This document shows, piece by piece, positions 1 through 8,176 of a stretch of 64,000 bases of DNA. Origin of the DNA: Collinsella aerofaciens (GTDB taxonomy: Bacteria; Actinomycetota; Coriobacteriia; Coriobacteriales; Coriobacteriaceae); contig NZ_JADMWW010000001.1 in assembly GCF_015548375.1 (NCBI RefSeq), forward strand, positions 124,987-188,986. The letters run 5' to 3'. The translations under genes and the position numbers were made by a program. The first letter of the stretch is position 1; every line of letters starts with the position of its first letter. Under the pieces are notes generated by a model. That model saw only the letters and a program-made list of their open reading frames with translations, ran no database searches and was not told the origin of the DNA.

Positions 1-57
1 CAGGCAGACCTTCCTGAGCTTGCCGATCTCGGAAGGCACGTGCAGACCTTTCGTCAT
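1..57 (-). CDS. arcA: arginine deiminase, N-terminal 19 residues (runs off the window)
   Basis: Only the first 19 codons are present; they read MTKGLHVPSEIGKLRKVCL. The SEIGKL(R/K)KV segment is the characteristic N-terminus of arginine deiminase, the first enzyme of the arginine dihydrolase pathway (arginine to citrulline and ammonia, ultimately yielding ATP). The ATG lies at 57 to 55 on the minus strand, preceded by a strong AGGAGG at a good distance. The gene points away from ppk, so the two are divergent. The call rests on the short N-terminal match alone; no catalytic residue lies inside the window. Confidence 0.8.
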   Translation of the reverse strand, partial: MTKGLHVPSEIGKLRKVCL

Positions 58-608
58 GGCCTCCTACCTTTCTTTCGGGCCTTACTGGCCGAATGTATCA
101 GCGCCCCTCCGTATGGGACGCTGCTTGCTGACAGCTCTAGTTATATCCAAAAACCACCTGCAATTCCACCTCGCCCCCGAACGGTCAGCAAAGTGCGATC
201 AACGGTATATCTCATATGATTCCCCCATGATGCACTTCGGTTCTCTAAAGCAGGTTTTCAAAGGTAAATGTTCTTTTTTCTAAGGAATTAAGCTAGATTG
301 CACAAATATTTTCATGTTTAGGAATTGCATAGCTAAAACGGTTTTCTGCATATATATGTCGTTTGTTCATGATTCAATTTGGATTCGATTATATTCAGCT
401 CGCAATCATTCTTATTCATACATCCTCACCAATTGAGTATGGATATAGATTGTTTCTAAACGAGTTGGGCAGTTAGTTGCATGCCTTGGCAGCGTAAGAA
501 GTAGGTAAAGATACCGTTCACGCAATACGTCCGTGCCACAGGTCGACTAAATTGAGACAATAGTGAATAGTGTTAGGCTACCGTCCCCTGTGGGGACTGA
601 ACGGACAG
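58..608. other. 551-bp AT-rich divergent intergenic region between arcA and ppk
   Basis: No coding potential is supported; a short open frame near its left end has no ribosome binding site and no recognisable protein. The segment is clearly more AT-rich than its surroundings and must hold the arcA promoter (leftward) and the ppk promoter (rightward). ArgR-like TTCA/TGAA half-sites occur in the AT-rich middle (about 280-460), but none forms a convincing full box, so no operator is called. Confidence 0.6.
552..579 (+). promoter_or_regulatory. candidate ppk promoter
   Basis: TTGAGA at 552-557 and TAGGCT at 574-579, 16 bp apart, resemble a sigma-70 type promoter with a weak TAnnnT -10 box. A start near 586 would exclude the GTG at 570 as a translation start. 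The palindrome GTCCCC-TGT-GGGGAC at 583-597 then overlaps the transcription start and could be an operator or a 5' hairpin. This is inferred from sequence only. Confidence 0.35.
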
Positions 609-3017
609 ATGCATATGCCGAGCAAAATCGAAAAGAAGCAAGCCGCCGCAAAGCTGCGCAAACCGCCGCGCGACTTCTCATACACGCAAAACCGAGAGCT
701 CAGCTGGCTACGCTTTGACAACCGCGTGCTCGACGAAGCCTTCGACGAAACCGTTCCGTTATTCGAGCGACTAAAGTTCGTCTCGATCTTCGAGTCCAAC
801 CTCGATGAGTTCCTCATGGTGCGCGTGGGCGGCCTGTCCGATCTGGCGGAGCTCAAAAAACAACCTGTCGACAACAAGAGCAATATGACCGCCTCCGAAC
901 AGGTCGATGCTGTCATGGCCGAAATGCCCGGGCTCCTTACCCGTTGGGAGTCCATCTTTAAGAGCATCGAGGGCAAGCTCGACACCTTGGGCGTTCACCG
1001 CGCCCACATCGATTCGCTTACGCCCGAGGAGCGTACCTTTGTAACCCGCTACTTCCAGGCCTACGTGTCGCCGGTCATCTCGCCGCTGGTCATCGATCCT
1101 CGCCACCCCTTCCCCAACCTGCGCAACGGCGCGCTCTATCTGGCCTGTGGTCTGGACGGCACCACCGACGAGGAGAGCCTACTGGGCCTTATCGAGATTC
1201 CCGCCTCGATGAACCGCGCGGTCGAGATCCCCTCGCCCACCGGCACCTACTCCTACATCTTGCTCGAGGACGTCATCCTCGCCTGCCTGGACAGCTGCTT
1301 TGGCTCCTATAAGCCGCTGGATCGTGCGCTGATCCGCGTCACCCGCAACGCCGACATCGATCCGGACGGCGAGGGCGTCGAAGAGGAAGAGGACTACCGC
1401 CAGCACATGAAGCGCATTCTCAAGAAGCGCCTGCGCCTGCAGCCGGTAGTGCTCGCGGTCTCGGGGTCGCTCGAGAAGGCGACGCTCAAGACTATCCGCA
1501 AGGCGCTCGAGCTTTCGCGCCGCTCTGTCTTTACCTGCGATATCCCGCTCAACCTGGGCTACGTCTTTGGCATTGAGGGCAAGATTCCCGAGCACCTGCG
1601 CAACGAGCTCCTCTTTACGCCGTTTAAGCCACAGCCCAACCCCACCATCGACATGACCCGCTCCATCCGCGAGCAGGTGCTGCAGCACGACAAGCTGCTC
1701 TTCTACCCTTACGAGGCCATGAATCCGTTCCTGGATCTGGTACACGAGGCAGCCTACGATCCCGAGTGCATCTCGTTGCGCATCACGCTCTACCGCGTGG
1801 CCAAGCAGAGCCGCCTATGCGAGTCGCTGATCGATGCCGCCGAGAACGGCAAAGAGGTCACGGTGCTCATGGAGCTCCGCGCCCGCTTTGACGAGCAGAA
1901 CAACATCGAGTGGGCCGAGCGTCTGGAAGAGGCAGGCTGCACCGTCATCTACGGCTCCGAAGGCTTTAAGTGCCACTCCAAGATCTGCCAGCTCACCTAT
2001 CGCGAGGGCATGGCGCTCACCCGCCTCACGCTTTTGGGCACCGGCAACTTTAACGAGAAGACGGCCAAACTCTACAGCGACTTTATGCTCATGACAGCCC
2101 ATCCCGGCATCGGTGAAGACGCCAACCTGTTCTTCCGCAATCTGTCGCTGGGCAACCTGCGCGGCGACTACCGCTTCCTGGGTGTGGCGCCCGTCGGACT
2201 GAAACCGCTCATCATGCGCGGGCTTGACCGCGAGATCCAGCGCGCCCTTGCCGGCGAGCCCGCCCGCGTGTTCTTTAAGCTCAACTCACTGACCGACCGC
2301 GAGGTTATCGACAAGATCGCCGAGGCATCGTGTGCCGGCGTGCGCGTAGACATGATCATCCGCGGCATCTCGTGCCTCAAGCCCGGTGTTCCGGGCAAGA
2401 CCGAGAACGTGCATGTCCGCTCCATCGTCGGACGCTTTTTGGAGCACGCGCGCGTCTATGCTTTCGGCGTGGACTCGGACATGATTTACCTGAGCTCGGC
2501 AGACATGATGACGCGCAACACCGAGCACCGCGTGGAGATTGCCTTCCCCGTGCTCGACCCCACCTGCCGCGCTCTGGTGCACGAGTACATGGGCATGCAG
2601 CTGCGCGACAACGTGAAGGCCCGCAGCCTCACGAGCGACGGCACCTGGGTCCCCGTGGAGCGTGCAGAGGGTGAGAAACCCTTCAACTCACAGGAAGCCC
2701 TGCTGGAGCGCGCCTATCGCAACGCCGAGGCCGCGCCCGAGCCCGTCATTGAGGCGGAACCTGCCTCCGAGGCCGAGCCGCAGCCAGTAGCACCCAAGGT
2801 CCAAGAGGTCCAGGCGACCGTCATTGAGCCCGAGCCTGCACCTGCACCTCAGCCCGATCCGCAGGTCACCAAGCCCGCACCCGAGACGAGCGCCCGTCGC
2901 GATAAGCCCGCTGGCAAGACCAAGGCCATCGAGCGCCATCGCCCCGGCCGCGTGCGCATGGGCCTGGGTCTGATCGGCCTGGGTCTTAAGACGCTCATTA
3001 CCGGCAAGACGAAATAG
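609..3017 (+). CDS. ppk1: polyphosphate kinase (PPK1)
   Basis: Reversibly polymerises the gamma-phosphate of ATP into inorganic polyphosphate. The protein has the PPK1 order: an N-terminal domain opening FSYTQNRELSWLRFDNRVL, the head domain, then two phospholipase-D-like C-terminal domains. The KCHSKICQL motif carries the phospho-accepting histidine (about residue 456), and EHARVYAFG with the Arg/His-rich MMTRNTEHRVEIAFP motif belongs to the last domain. The frame opens at GTG 570, but the promoter and palindrome around 552-597 favour ATG 609 or 615. The last 100 or so residues are unusual: a Pro/Glu/Ala-rich linker and a basic amphipathic end (RMGLGLIGLGLKTLITGKTK) beyond the normal PPK1 C-terminus. 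A terminator follows directly. Confidence 0.95.
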   Translation: MHMPSKIEKKQAAAKLRKPPRDFSYTQNRELSWLRFDNRVLDEAFDETVPLFERLKFVSIFESNLDEFLMVRVGGLSDLAELKKQPVDNKSNMTASEQVDAVMAEMPGLLTRWESIFKSIEGKLDTLGVHRAHIDSLTPEERTFVTRYFQAYVSPVISPLVIDPRHPFPNLRNGALYLACGLDGTTDEESLLGLIEIPASMNRAVEIPSPTGTYSYILLEDVILACLDSCFGSYKPLDRALIRVTRNADIDPDGEGVEEEEDYRQHMKRILKKRLRLQPVVLAVSGSLEKATLKTIRKALELSRRSVFTCDIPLNLGYVFGIEGKIPEHLRNELLFTPFKPQPNPTIDMTRSIREQVLQHDKLLFYPYEAMNPFLDLVHEAAYDPECISLRITLYRVAKQSRLCESLIDAAENGKEVTVLMELRARFDEQNNIEWAERLEEAGCTVIYGSEGFKCHSKICQLTYREGMALTRLTLLGTGNFNEKTAKLYSDFMLMTAHPGIGEDANLFFRNLSLGNLRGDYRFLGVAPVGLKPLIMRGLDREIQRALAGEPARVFFKLNSLTDREVIDKIAEASCAGVRVDMIIRGISCLKPGVPGKTENVHVRSIVGRFLEHARVYAFGVDSDMIYLSSADMMTRNTEHRVEIAFPVLDPTCRALVHEYMGMQLRDNVKARSLTSDGTWVPVERAEGEKPFNSQEALLERAYRNAEAAPEPVIEAEPASEAEPQPVAPKVQEVQATVIEPEPAPAPQPDPQVTKPAPETSARRDKPAGKTKAIERHRPGRVRMGLGLIGLGLKTLITGKTK

Positions 3018-3042
3018 TCGTTTGTAGAAGCAGTTTGTAGAA

Positions 3043-3084
3043 GCGCCCCGCATTTGAGGAAAGCCTCGGATACGGGGCGCTTTT
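3043..3084 (+). terminator. rho-independent terminator after ppk
   Basis: GCGCCCCG at 3043-3050 pairs with CGGGGCGC at 3073-3080, with an inner GAGG/CCTC helix, and TTTT follows. It separates ppk from the methyltransferase gene. Confidence 0.85.
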
Positions 3085-3130
3085 CCCTGCTACCATGGTG
3101 CGAACAACAACGCGAATGACAGGCAGGAAT

Positions 3131-4444
3131 ATGAAGCTCACTATAGAATCGATGACCTACGGCGCCGACGGGCTGGCGCACGCCGACAACGGCAAGGCCG
3201 TCTTTGTGCAGGGTGCCGTGGCAGGCGACACCGTCGAGGCCGAGGTCGTACAGGACGGCAAGTCATTCATGCGCGCCCGCACCACCGAGATTCTGGAGCC
3301 AAGCCCCAATCGCATTCAGCCTCCCTGCCCCTTCGTGGGCATCTGCGGCGGCTGCTCGTGGGGCAATCTCTCACGCACGGCACAGCTCGCCGCCAAGGAG
3401 CAAAACCTGCGCTCCACGCTCGAGCGCATCGGCAAGTTCGCTCCTGAGCTGGCAGATGAGTTGGTACAGCCCATCTGCCACACCAAGGACGACTGGGGCT
3501 ACCGCAATAAAATCGAGCTCGAACCGACCGTCGTCAACGGTCGCGTGCGCCTTGGCATGCACGGTGTCGACCCCAGCAAAATCGTGACCGTCGATATGTG
3601 TCCGCTGTTCGATAAGCGCTTCCCGAAGGCACTCAAATCGGTCGTCGGCGCACTCAACTATCTAAGCGGCAGCCATGACTTGGGGCTCGAACGCGTGGGC
3701 ATTCGCGCATCGCGCCGCACCAAGGCACTCGAGGTCGCACTCTGGACGCCCACAGGCTCTTTTCCGCGCTCGCAGGTCTCCCGCGTGCTGGCGGACGCCG
3801 CTCATCCTACGAGCATCGTACGCGTGATGAGCAAGGGCGAAAAGAAGGCCCGCCGTGTCTCCAAGGTCGAAATGCTCGCCGGAGAGGGCTCATGGACCGA
3901 GAATATCGCCGAGGATCAGATGCGCTTGTCTGCCCCGTCTTTTTTCCAGGTCAACACCAAGGGTGCCGAGATTTTGATCGATCTTGTCATGGAAGCGCTC
4001 GACCCGCAGGAAGACGAGCTTGCCGTGGACCTGTACTGCGGTGCCGGCACCTTTACCCTGCCGCTCGCCCGCCGCTGCGACTTTGTCGCTGCCGTCGAGG
4101 CCTACGGCCCCGCCGTGCGCGATCTACGCCGTAACCTGGAAATCAACAAGCTTGATAACGTCGACGTCATTGGCGGAGACGCGGTGCGCGAGTTCCCCGA
4201 CCAGGATGCCGACATCTTGGTGGTCGACCCGCCGCGCGCAGGCCTCGCCCCCGAGGCGATCGGCCTTATCGCCAGCACGAGTGCCCGCGATGTCGCCTAC
4301 GTGAGCTGCGACCCGGCCACCCTGGCGCGCGATCTCAAACGCTTTGTCGAAGAAGGCACCTTCTCCCCCGTAAAGATCACGCCAGTCGACCTGTTCCCAC
4401 AAACCTTCCACTGCGAGACCGTCGTCCACCTTAGGCGCAACTAG
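3131..4444 (+). CDS. rlmD: RlmD/TrmA-family 23S rRNA (uracil-5-)-methyltransferase
   Basis: SAM-dependent methyltransferase that makes 5-methyluridine in RNA. An N-terminal TRAM domain (first 60 residues or so) is followed by an iron-sulfur cysteine cluster CPFVGICGGCSW, with a later Cys in DMCPLF as the probable fourth ligand. The catalytic domain has QVNTKGAEIL, the SAM-binding DLYCGAGTFTLPLA, the DPPRAGL motif, and the catalytic cysteine in YVSCDPATLARDL. ATG 3131 is chosen over ATG 3095 because AGGCAGGA precedes it and the extra 12 residues have no family counterpart. RlmD, RlmCD and TrmA cannot be told apart with certainty from sequence alone; the Fe-S motif favours the RlmD/RumA type. 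Confidence 0.88.
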   Translation: MKLTIESMTYGADGLAHADNGKAVFVQGAVAGDTVEAEVVQDGKSFMRARTTEILEPSPNRIQPPCPFVGICGGCSWGNLSRTAQLAAKEQNLRSTLERIGKFAPELADELVQPICHTKDDWGYRNKIELEPTVVNGRVRLGMHGVDPSKIVTVDMCPLFDKRFPKALKSVVGALNYLSGSHDLGLERVGIRASRRTKALEVALWTPTGSFPRSQVSRVLADAAHPTSIVRVMSKGEKKARRVSKVEMLAGEGSWTENIAEDQMRLSAPSFFQVNTKGAEILIDLVMEALDPQEDELAVDLYCGAGTFTLPLARRCDFVAAVEAYGPAVRDLRRNLEINKLDNVDVIGGDAVREFPDQDADILVVDPPRAGLAPEAIGLIASTSARDVAYVSCDPATLARDLKRFVEEGTFSPVKITPVDLFPQTFHCETVVHLRRN

Positions 4445-4484
4445 CCGCTTAATCATTGCTCAGAAAATCATTGGGAAATCGAGC

Positions 4485-4513
4485 GTGGCAAGCGGAGGTC
4501 TTCGGGGTATAAG
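4485..4513 (+). promoter_or_regulatory. candidate promoter for the DJ-1/Maf pair
   Basis: GTGGCA at 4485-4490 and TATAAG at 4508-4513 are 17 bp apart and lie about 40 bp before the DJ-1-family start codon. The hexamers are imperfect, so support is moderate. Confidence 0.35.
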
Positions 4514-4549
4514 ACGGCTAATTGTATGCCGCCTATGAAAGGAACCCTC

Positions 4550-5092
4550 ATGCCCAGCGTTGCCGTTCTCGCCGCCGATGGCTTTGAAACTATTGAATGC
4601 TTGACCATGGTCGATGTCATGCGTCGCGGCGGCGTGCGTGCCACGCTCGTCTCGATCATGCCCACGCGCGAGGTCGTAAGCTCGCTGCAGATCCCCGTGA
4701 CCTGCGATGCGCTCTTTGATGAGATCAACTTTGACGAGTACGACTGCGTCGTGCTGCCCGGCGGCCTGCCCGGTGCCACCAACCTGCGCGCAGATCAGCG
4801 CGTCTGCGACGTGGTCTGCGAGTTCGCCGCAACCAAGCACGTCGCCGCCATCTGCGCCGCCCCGTTTATCCTGGGCGAGCTCGACCTGCTCGAGGGGCGC
4901 CATGCCACGTGCTTCCCTGGCTTTGAGAAAAGCTTCCCCGAAGGCGCCTATACCGGCGAGAAGGTCACGCAAGACGGCAACATCATCACTGCCAGCGGCA
5001 TGGCACAGTCCCTCCCCTTTGCATTGGAGCTGCTGCGCACGCTCGCCGGCGACAAGGCCGTCGAGAAAGTCGCCGAGGGCATTCAGCTATGA
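4550..5092 (+). CDS. DJ-1/PfpI (YajL-type) family protein
   Basis: A 180-residue class I glutamine-amidotransferase-like protein of the DJ-1/YajL branch. GFETIE near residues 11-16 supplies the conserved acidic residue, and the nucleophile elbow AAICAAP places the reactive cysteine at about residue 102; VVLPGGLPG is also typical. Family members are proposed to act in oxidative-stress or glyoxal defence or as deglycases, and the substrate is disputed. AAAGGA 6-11 bases upstream supports ATG 4550 rather than the earlier in-frame ATG at 4526. The gene overlaps maf by 4 bases (ATGA), so the two are probably translationally coupled. Confidence 0.88.
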   Translation: MPSVAVLAADGFETIECLTMVDVMRRGGVRATLVSIMPTREVVSSLQIPVTCDALFDEINFDEYDCVVLPGGLPGATNLRADQRVCDVVCEFAATKHVAAICAAPFILGELDLLEGRHATCFPGFEKSFPEGAYTGEKVTQDGNIITASGMAQSLPFALELLRTLAGDKAVEKVAEGIQL

Positions 5093-5670
5093 TTTTGGCT
5101 TCGCAATCGCCGCGCCGCATCGAGTTGATGCGCGAGGCGGGCTATGACATCCGCATCATCCCTGCCGATATCGATGAAACGCCGTTTGACGACGAGGCGC
5201 CGCTCACGCTTGTCGAGCGATTGGCACGGGCCAAAGCCGCTGCTGTCGCTGCCGAGCATGCCGAGCCCACCGAGCTGACCGTCGCGGCCGACACGATCGT
5301 CACCTTCGATGGCAAGATTTTAGGCAAGCCGGCAAACGAGGACGAGGCCTGCACTATGCTCCGTGAGCTTTCGGGCCGCACGCACCAGGTCGCGACCGGC
5401 GTCTGCATCGTTAAGGCCGGCGACACTGCCGCCCCGCATGCCGCCGAGAGCCTATCCTTTGTCGATGTGACCGACGTGACGTTCTATGAGCTCACTGACG
5501 AGCAGATCGAACACTACGTCGCCTCGGGCGAGCCCATGGATAAGGCCGGCGCCTACGGTATTCAGGGTGTCGGCGGACGCATGCTCGTGCACGATATTTC
5601 GGGCGACTTCTACAACGTGGTGGGCCTACCCATCTCACGCGTCGCACGCGCGATTCAAAAACTCTCGTAA
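5089..5670 (+). CDS. maf: Maf-family nucleoside triphosphate pyrophosphatase
   Basis: Hydrolyses non-canonical or excess nucleoside triphosphates (dTTP/UTP or m7GTP type) to monophosphates and pyrophosphate. The N-terminus ILASQSPRRIELMREAGY is the Maf signature SxSPRR; VAADTIV carries the metal-binding Asp, and GKPANEDEA and KAGAYGIQG are further family motifs. At 193 residues it has normal length. Its ATG overlaps the preceding stop codon. Maf and YceF/YhdE subtypes are not separated here. Confidence 0.93.
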   Translation: MILASQSPRRIELMREAGYDIRIIPADIDETPFDDEAPLTLVERLARAKAAAVAAEHAEPTELTVAADTIVTFDGKILGKPANEDEACTMLRELSGRTHQVATGVCIVKAGDTAAPHAAESLSFVDVTDVTFYELTDEQIEHYVASGEPMDKAGAYGIQGVGGRMLVHDISGDFYNVVGLPISRVARAIQKLS

Positions 5671-5678
5671 TTGCATCT

Positions 5679-5713
5679 GGCGCTGGGTATCCCCCAGCGC
5701 CTACAATTTTGCC
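5679..5713 (+). terminator. hairpin after maf, probable terminator
   Basis: GGCGCTGGG and CCCAGCGCC form a 9-bp stem with a TATCC loop, followed by TACAATTTT. The T-tract is broken, so termination may be partial. A second hairpin (CCGGGC-ATAAG-GCCCGG, near 5733-5750) lies between it and the P1 peptidase gene. Confidence 0.5.
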
Positions 5714-5770
5714 GTACCGTACGGATCCCGACCGGGCATAAGGCCCGGCCGAAAACCGATAGGAGAAAAC

Positions 5771-6772
5771 ATGGACACACTGCTTGAAGCCATTGACGTT
5801 TGCGATATCGATGGCTTTTGCTTTGGCAACTATACGGACGAGGAGGCTGGCACCGGTTGCACCGTAATCGTGGCCGCCGAAGGCGCCACCGGCGGCGTTG
5901 ACGTTCGTGGCGGTGCCCCAGCATCACGCGAGACCGACCTGCTGCGCCCCGAGAACACCGTCGACAAGGTCCACGCCGTCTGCCTCTCGGGTGGATCGGC
6001 CTTTGGCCTCGAGGCAGCAAGCGGCGTTGCCCGCGAGCTCGAGAGCCGCGGTATCGGCCTGCCCGTCGGCCCCACGCAGGTGCCCATCGTATGCTCCAGT
6101 TGCATCTTCGACCTCGCCTATGGCGACCCCACCGTGCGTCCCGACATCGATGCCGGCATCGCCGCCGTGCGCGAGGCGCTCGATAACACCCCCACCACGC
6201 TTGAGCAGGGCAATGTAGGCGCCGGCACCGGTGCTACGGTAGGCAAGCTCATGGGACCTGCCACCTGCATGAAGGCCGGTCTTGGCGCCGCCGCCGTGTC
6301 ACTCGGCCCCGTCAAGGTGGGCGCCGTGGTCTCGGTCAACGCCTGCGGCAACGTCGTCGATCCCCTCACCGGCGAGTGGGTCGCCGGCATGCGCGCCGCA
6401 GCCGATAGCGACCAGATCGTCGACATGGAGCTCGCAGCCTTTGCCGCTGCCGGCTCCATGCAAATGCCGCTCGACCGCACTAACACTACCATCAGCTGCA
6501 TCGTCACCAACGTAGAGCTCACCAAGGCCCAGGCCACCAAGGTCTCCCAGATGGCCGCAGACGCCTACGCACACGCCATCCGCCCCACGCACACCACCAA
6601 CGACGGCGACACCATCTACACCCTCGCCAGCGGCAAACTAGGCACCCAGGCAAGCGCCGCCGTACCCCTAGACCTGCTTGGTATGCTTGCCGTAAGGGCC
6701 CTACAAACCGCCATCGTAAACGGAGCCAAAACCGCCAAAACCTCCCACGGCATCCCCGGCGCCGCGAAGTAG
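5771..6772 (+). CDS. P1-family peptidase (DmpA/NylC-like Ntn-type hydrolase)
   Basis: A 333-residue member of the P1 peptidase family, which are self-cleaving aminopeptidases or amidases. The CTVIVAAEGATGGVDVRGGAP and VHAVCLSGGSAFGLEAASGV segments are typical. NTTISCIVTN around residues 238-247 is the likely autocleavage site: by analogy with NylC, the Asn-Thr bond is cut and the new N-terminal Thr239 is the nucleophile. AGGAGA lies 5-10 bases before ATG 5771; the open frame runs further upstream through the maf end and a hairpin, and that part is not family-like. The substrate is unknown. A family B stem-loop element begins 12 bases after the stop codon. Confidence 0.88.
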   Translation: MDTLLEAIDVCDIDGFCFGNYTDEEAGTGCTVIVAAEGATGGVDVRGGAPASRETDLLRPENTVDKVHAVCLSGGSAFGLEAASGVARELESRGIGLPVGPTQVPIVCSSCIFDLAYGDPTVRPDIDAGIAAVREALDNTPTTLEQGNVGAGTGATVGKLMGPATCMKAGLGAAAVSLGPVKVGAVVSVNACGNVVDPLTGEWVAGMRAAADSDQIVDMELAAFAAAGSMQMPLDRTNTTISCIVTNVELTKAQATKVSQMAADAYAHAIRPTHTTNDGDTIYTLASGKLGTQASAAVPLDLLGMLAVRALQTAIVNGAKTAKTSHGIPGAAK

Positions 6773-6784
6773 CCTAACCTGACC

Positions 6785-6909
6785 GGTTGCCCGGTGGGGC
6801 TTGGTTATGTTTGCTGCTCTACAGTCCTGGCTCGCACGAAGAGCACATTAAGTGCTCTTCGGCTCGTGCGGAACTCGCGACAAACATAACCAAGCCCCAC
6901 CGGGCAACC
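6785..6909 (+). repeat. family B 3'-end stem-loop element, copy 1
   Basis: Perfect 29-bp arms at 6785-6813 and 6881-6909 enclose a 67-base core. The core contains an inner hairpin (AAGAGCAC-ATTAA-GTGCTCTT) flanked by GTCCTG on the left and TGCGGAAC on the right. It starts 12 bases after the P1 peptidase stop codon and lies in the direction of transcription. Its core closely matches copy 2 read on the opposite strand, while the arms are unrelated in sequence. Confidence 0.8.
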
Positions 6910-6932
6910 TACCAACCAGATTCTTTTCAGCC

Positions 6933-6977
6933 CAGGCCCCTGTGTACCGCGCGTCGAAGATCTTCAAATTCAAATAA
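6933..6977 (+). pseudogene. C-terminal relic of a second glycosyltransferase gene
   Basis: The plus strand here reads ...VYRASKIFKFK followed by TAA, nearly the same as the end of the leftward glycosyltransferase (LYRLASKIFKFN plus stop). Only the last dozen or so codons survive, in the opposite orientation to the intact gene and between two family B elements. I infer that a paralogous gene once ended here and was deleted down to its 3' tip. Confidence 0.6.
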
Positions 6978-7002
6978 ACTGACAATCGATTCTTATAGCA
7001 GA

Positions 7003-7112
7003 GGCCCCTTGGCCTTTAGTTTGATACAAGTTCCGCACGAGCCGAAAAGCACTTAATGTGCTTTCCGTGCGAGCAGGACTGTTCGCAGTAGCAAACTAAA
7101 GGCCAAGGGGCC
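7003..7112 (-). repeat. family B 3'-end stem-loop element, copy 2
   Basis: Perfect 21-bp arms at 7003-7023 and 7092-7112 surround a core that, on the minus strand, matches copy 1 nearly base for base (GTCCTGCTCGCACGG..., AGCACATTAAGTGCT, CGTGCGGAACTTG). It lies 33 bases after the stop codon of the leftward glycosyltransferase and is oriented with it. Confidence 0.8.
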
Positions 7113-7144
7113 CAGTCAACCTATCAGCAGCGATTACTCGGCAG

Positions 7145-8176
7145 CTAGTTGAATTTGAAGATCTTTGAGGCAAGACGGTATAGGCCGAGTGTGGTTTTGT
7201 CTCCGGCCCGTCCGCGCAGATTGGTGAAGAACCCGACCACGCCGTAGCGGGCACGACGATACATGCGCTCGTCGTAGGCCTTCAAATCATTCCACAGCAT
7301 CTTTAGGCGCTCGTCGGCGCAATCTTCCTCGGAAAGCTTGGTGAGAACCGAGCAGATCGCCATCATCATGGTGAAGTAGCCCATCATGTACGAACGCAGA
7401 CGCGACGACTCAACATCGCTGTACAAGTGGTACGACTCCATCATAATACGCGTAACACGGAACTGCTGGTCCAGACGCTTGACCATCGTTGCCTCGTTGA
7501 CGCTCTGACCTTCGCGACCGATAAAGTAGCGGTAGAGGTCGATGTCGGCGTAGTACATGGTCTTGCAACGCGGCAGCGGCACGTAGGCGTAGATGTTGTC
7601 CACATAGAACGTGTGCGGCGGCATGGGAAGGTTGGACTCACGCAGCACATCCGTGCGATAGCACAGGCTGTGCATGAGTAGGTTCTGGTCCAGGCGGAAA
7701 TGACCGATCTGATCCCAAGAAAAGATCTTTTTGCGCGGCAGGGCAAATTTGTAGCCAATAGCGGTATGTGTCCCCTCGTAAACCTTCTCGTACACGTAGT
7801 TCGAGATAAACAGGTCAACGCGCTGGTCGCGCTCCTCAAAGCCACGCAGAATCGACAGCATGGTCGAAAGGGCAGCGCCGTCAAGCCAGTCGTCCGAGTC
7901 GACAACCTTGTAGTAGGTGCCCTGCGCCTCGCGCAGACCCGAAAGGACGGCAATACCGTGACCGCCATTCTCCTGGTGCACCGCGCGGATGATTCCAGGA
8001 TAACGGGCCTCCCACTCGTCGGCCTTGGCGGCCGTCTCGTCCTTGGAGCCGTCGTCCACCACGATAATCTCGATATCGGTGGCGTAATTGCTCCCCTCCA
8101 AGATGGAGGTGATGCAATGGTCCATGTCCTTGGCGGCGTTATACGAGGGAATACCGAATGTTATGACTTTATGCAT
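7145..8176 (-). CDS. family 2 glycosyltransferase
   Basis: A 343-residue GT2 enzyme that transfers a sugar from a nucleotide donor to a surface glycan. The GT-A fold motifs are VITFGIPSYNA at the N-terminus, IIVVDDGSKDET, the NGGHG segment and the metal-binding VDSDDWL. The C-terminal 100 or so residues are basic and lack clear membrane segments. ATG 8176 (MHKVITF) overlaps the last codons of glf by 8 bases, so the pair is co-translated. UDP-galactopyranose mutase as partner suggests a galactofuranose-containing polysaccharide, but acceptor and sugar are inferred from that context only. Confidence 0.88.
   Translation of the reverse strand: MHKVITFGIPSYNAAKDMDHCITSILEGSNYATDIEIIVVDDGSKDETAAKADEWEARYPGIIRAVHQENGGHGIAVLSGLREAQGTYYKVVDSDDWLDGAALSTMLSILRGFEERDQRVDLFISNYVYEKVYEGTHTAIGYKFALPRKKIFSWDQIGHFRLDQNLLMHSLCYRTDVLRESNLPMPPHTFYVDNIYAYVPLPRCKTMYYADIDLYRYFIGREGQSVNEATMVKRLDQQFRVTRIMMESYHLYSDVESSRLRSYMMGYFTMMMAICSVLTKLSEEDCADERLKMLWNDLKAYDERMYRRARYGVVGFFTNLRGRAGDKTTLGLYRLASKIFKFN

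Noticed and set aside
20-283. 87-codon open frame at the left end
   Set aside because: It overlaps the arcA start, has no ribosome binding site and no protein-like pattern.
5486-5770. 95-codon N-terminal extension of the P1 peptidase
   Set aside because: It overlaps maf and runs through two hairpins; AGGAGA and the family start fit ATG 5771.
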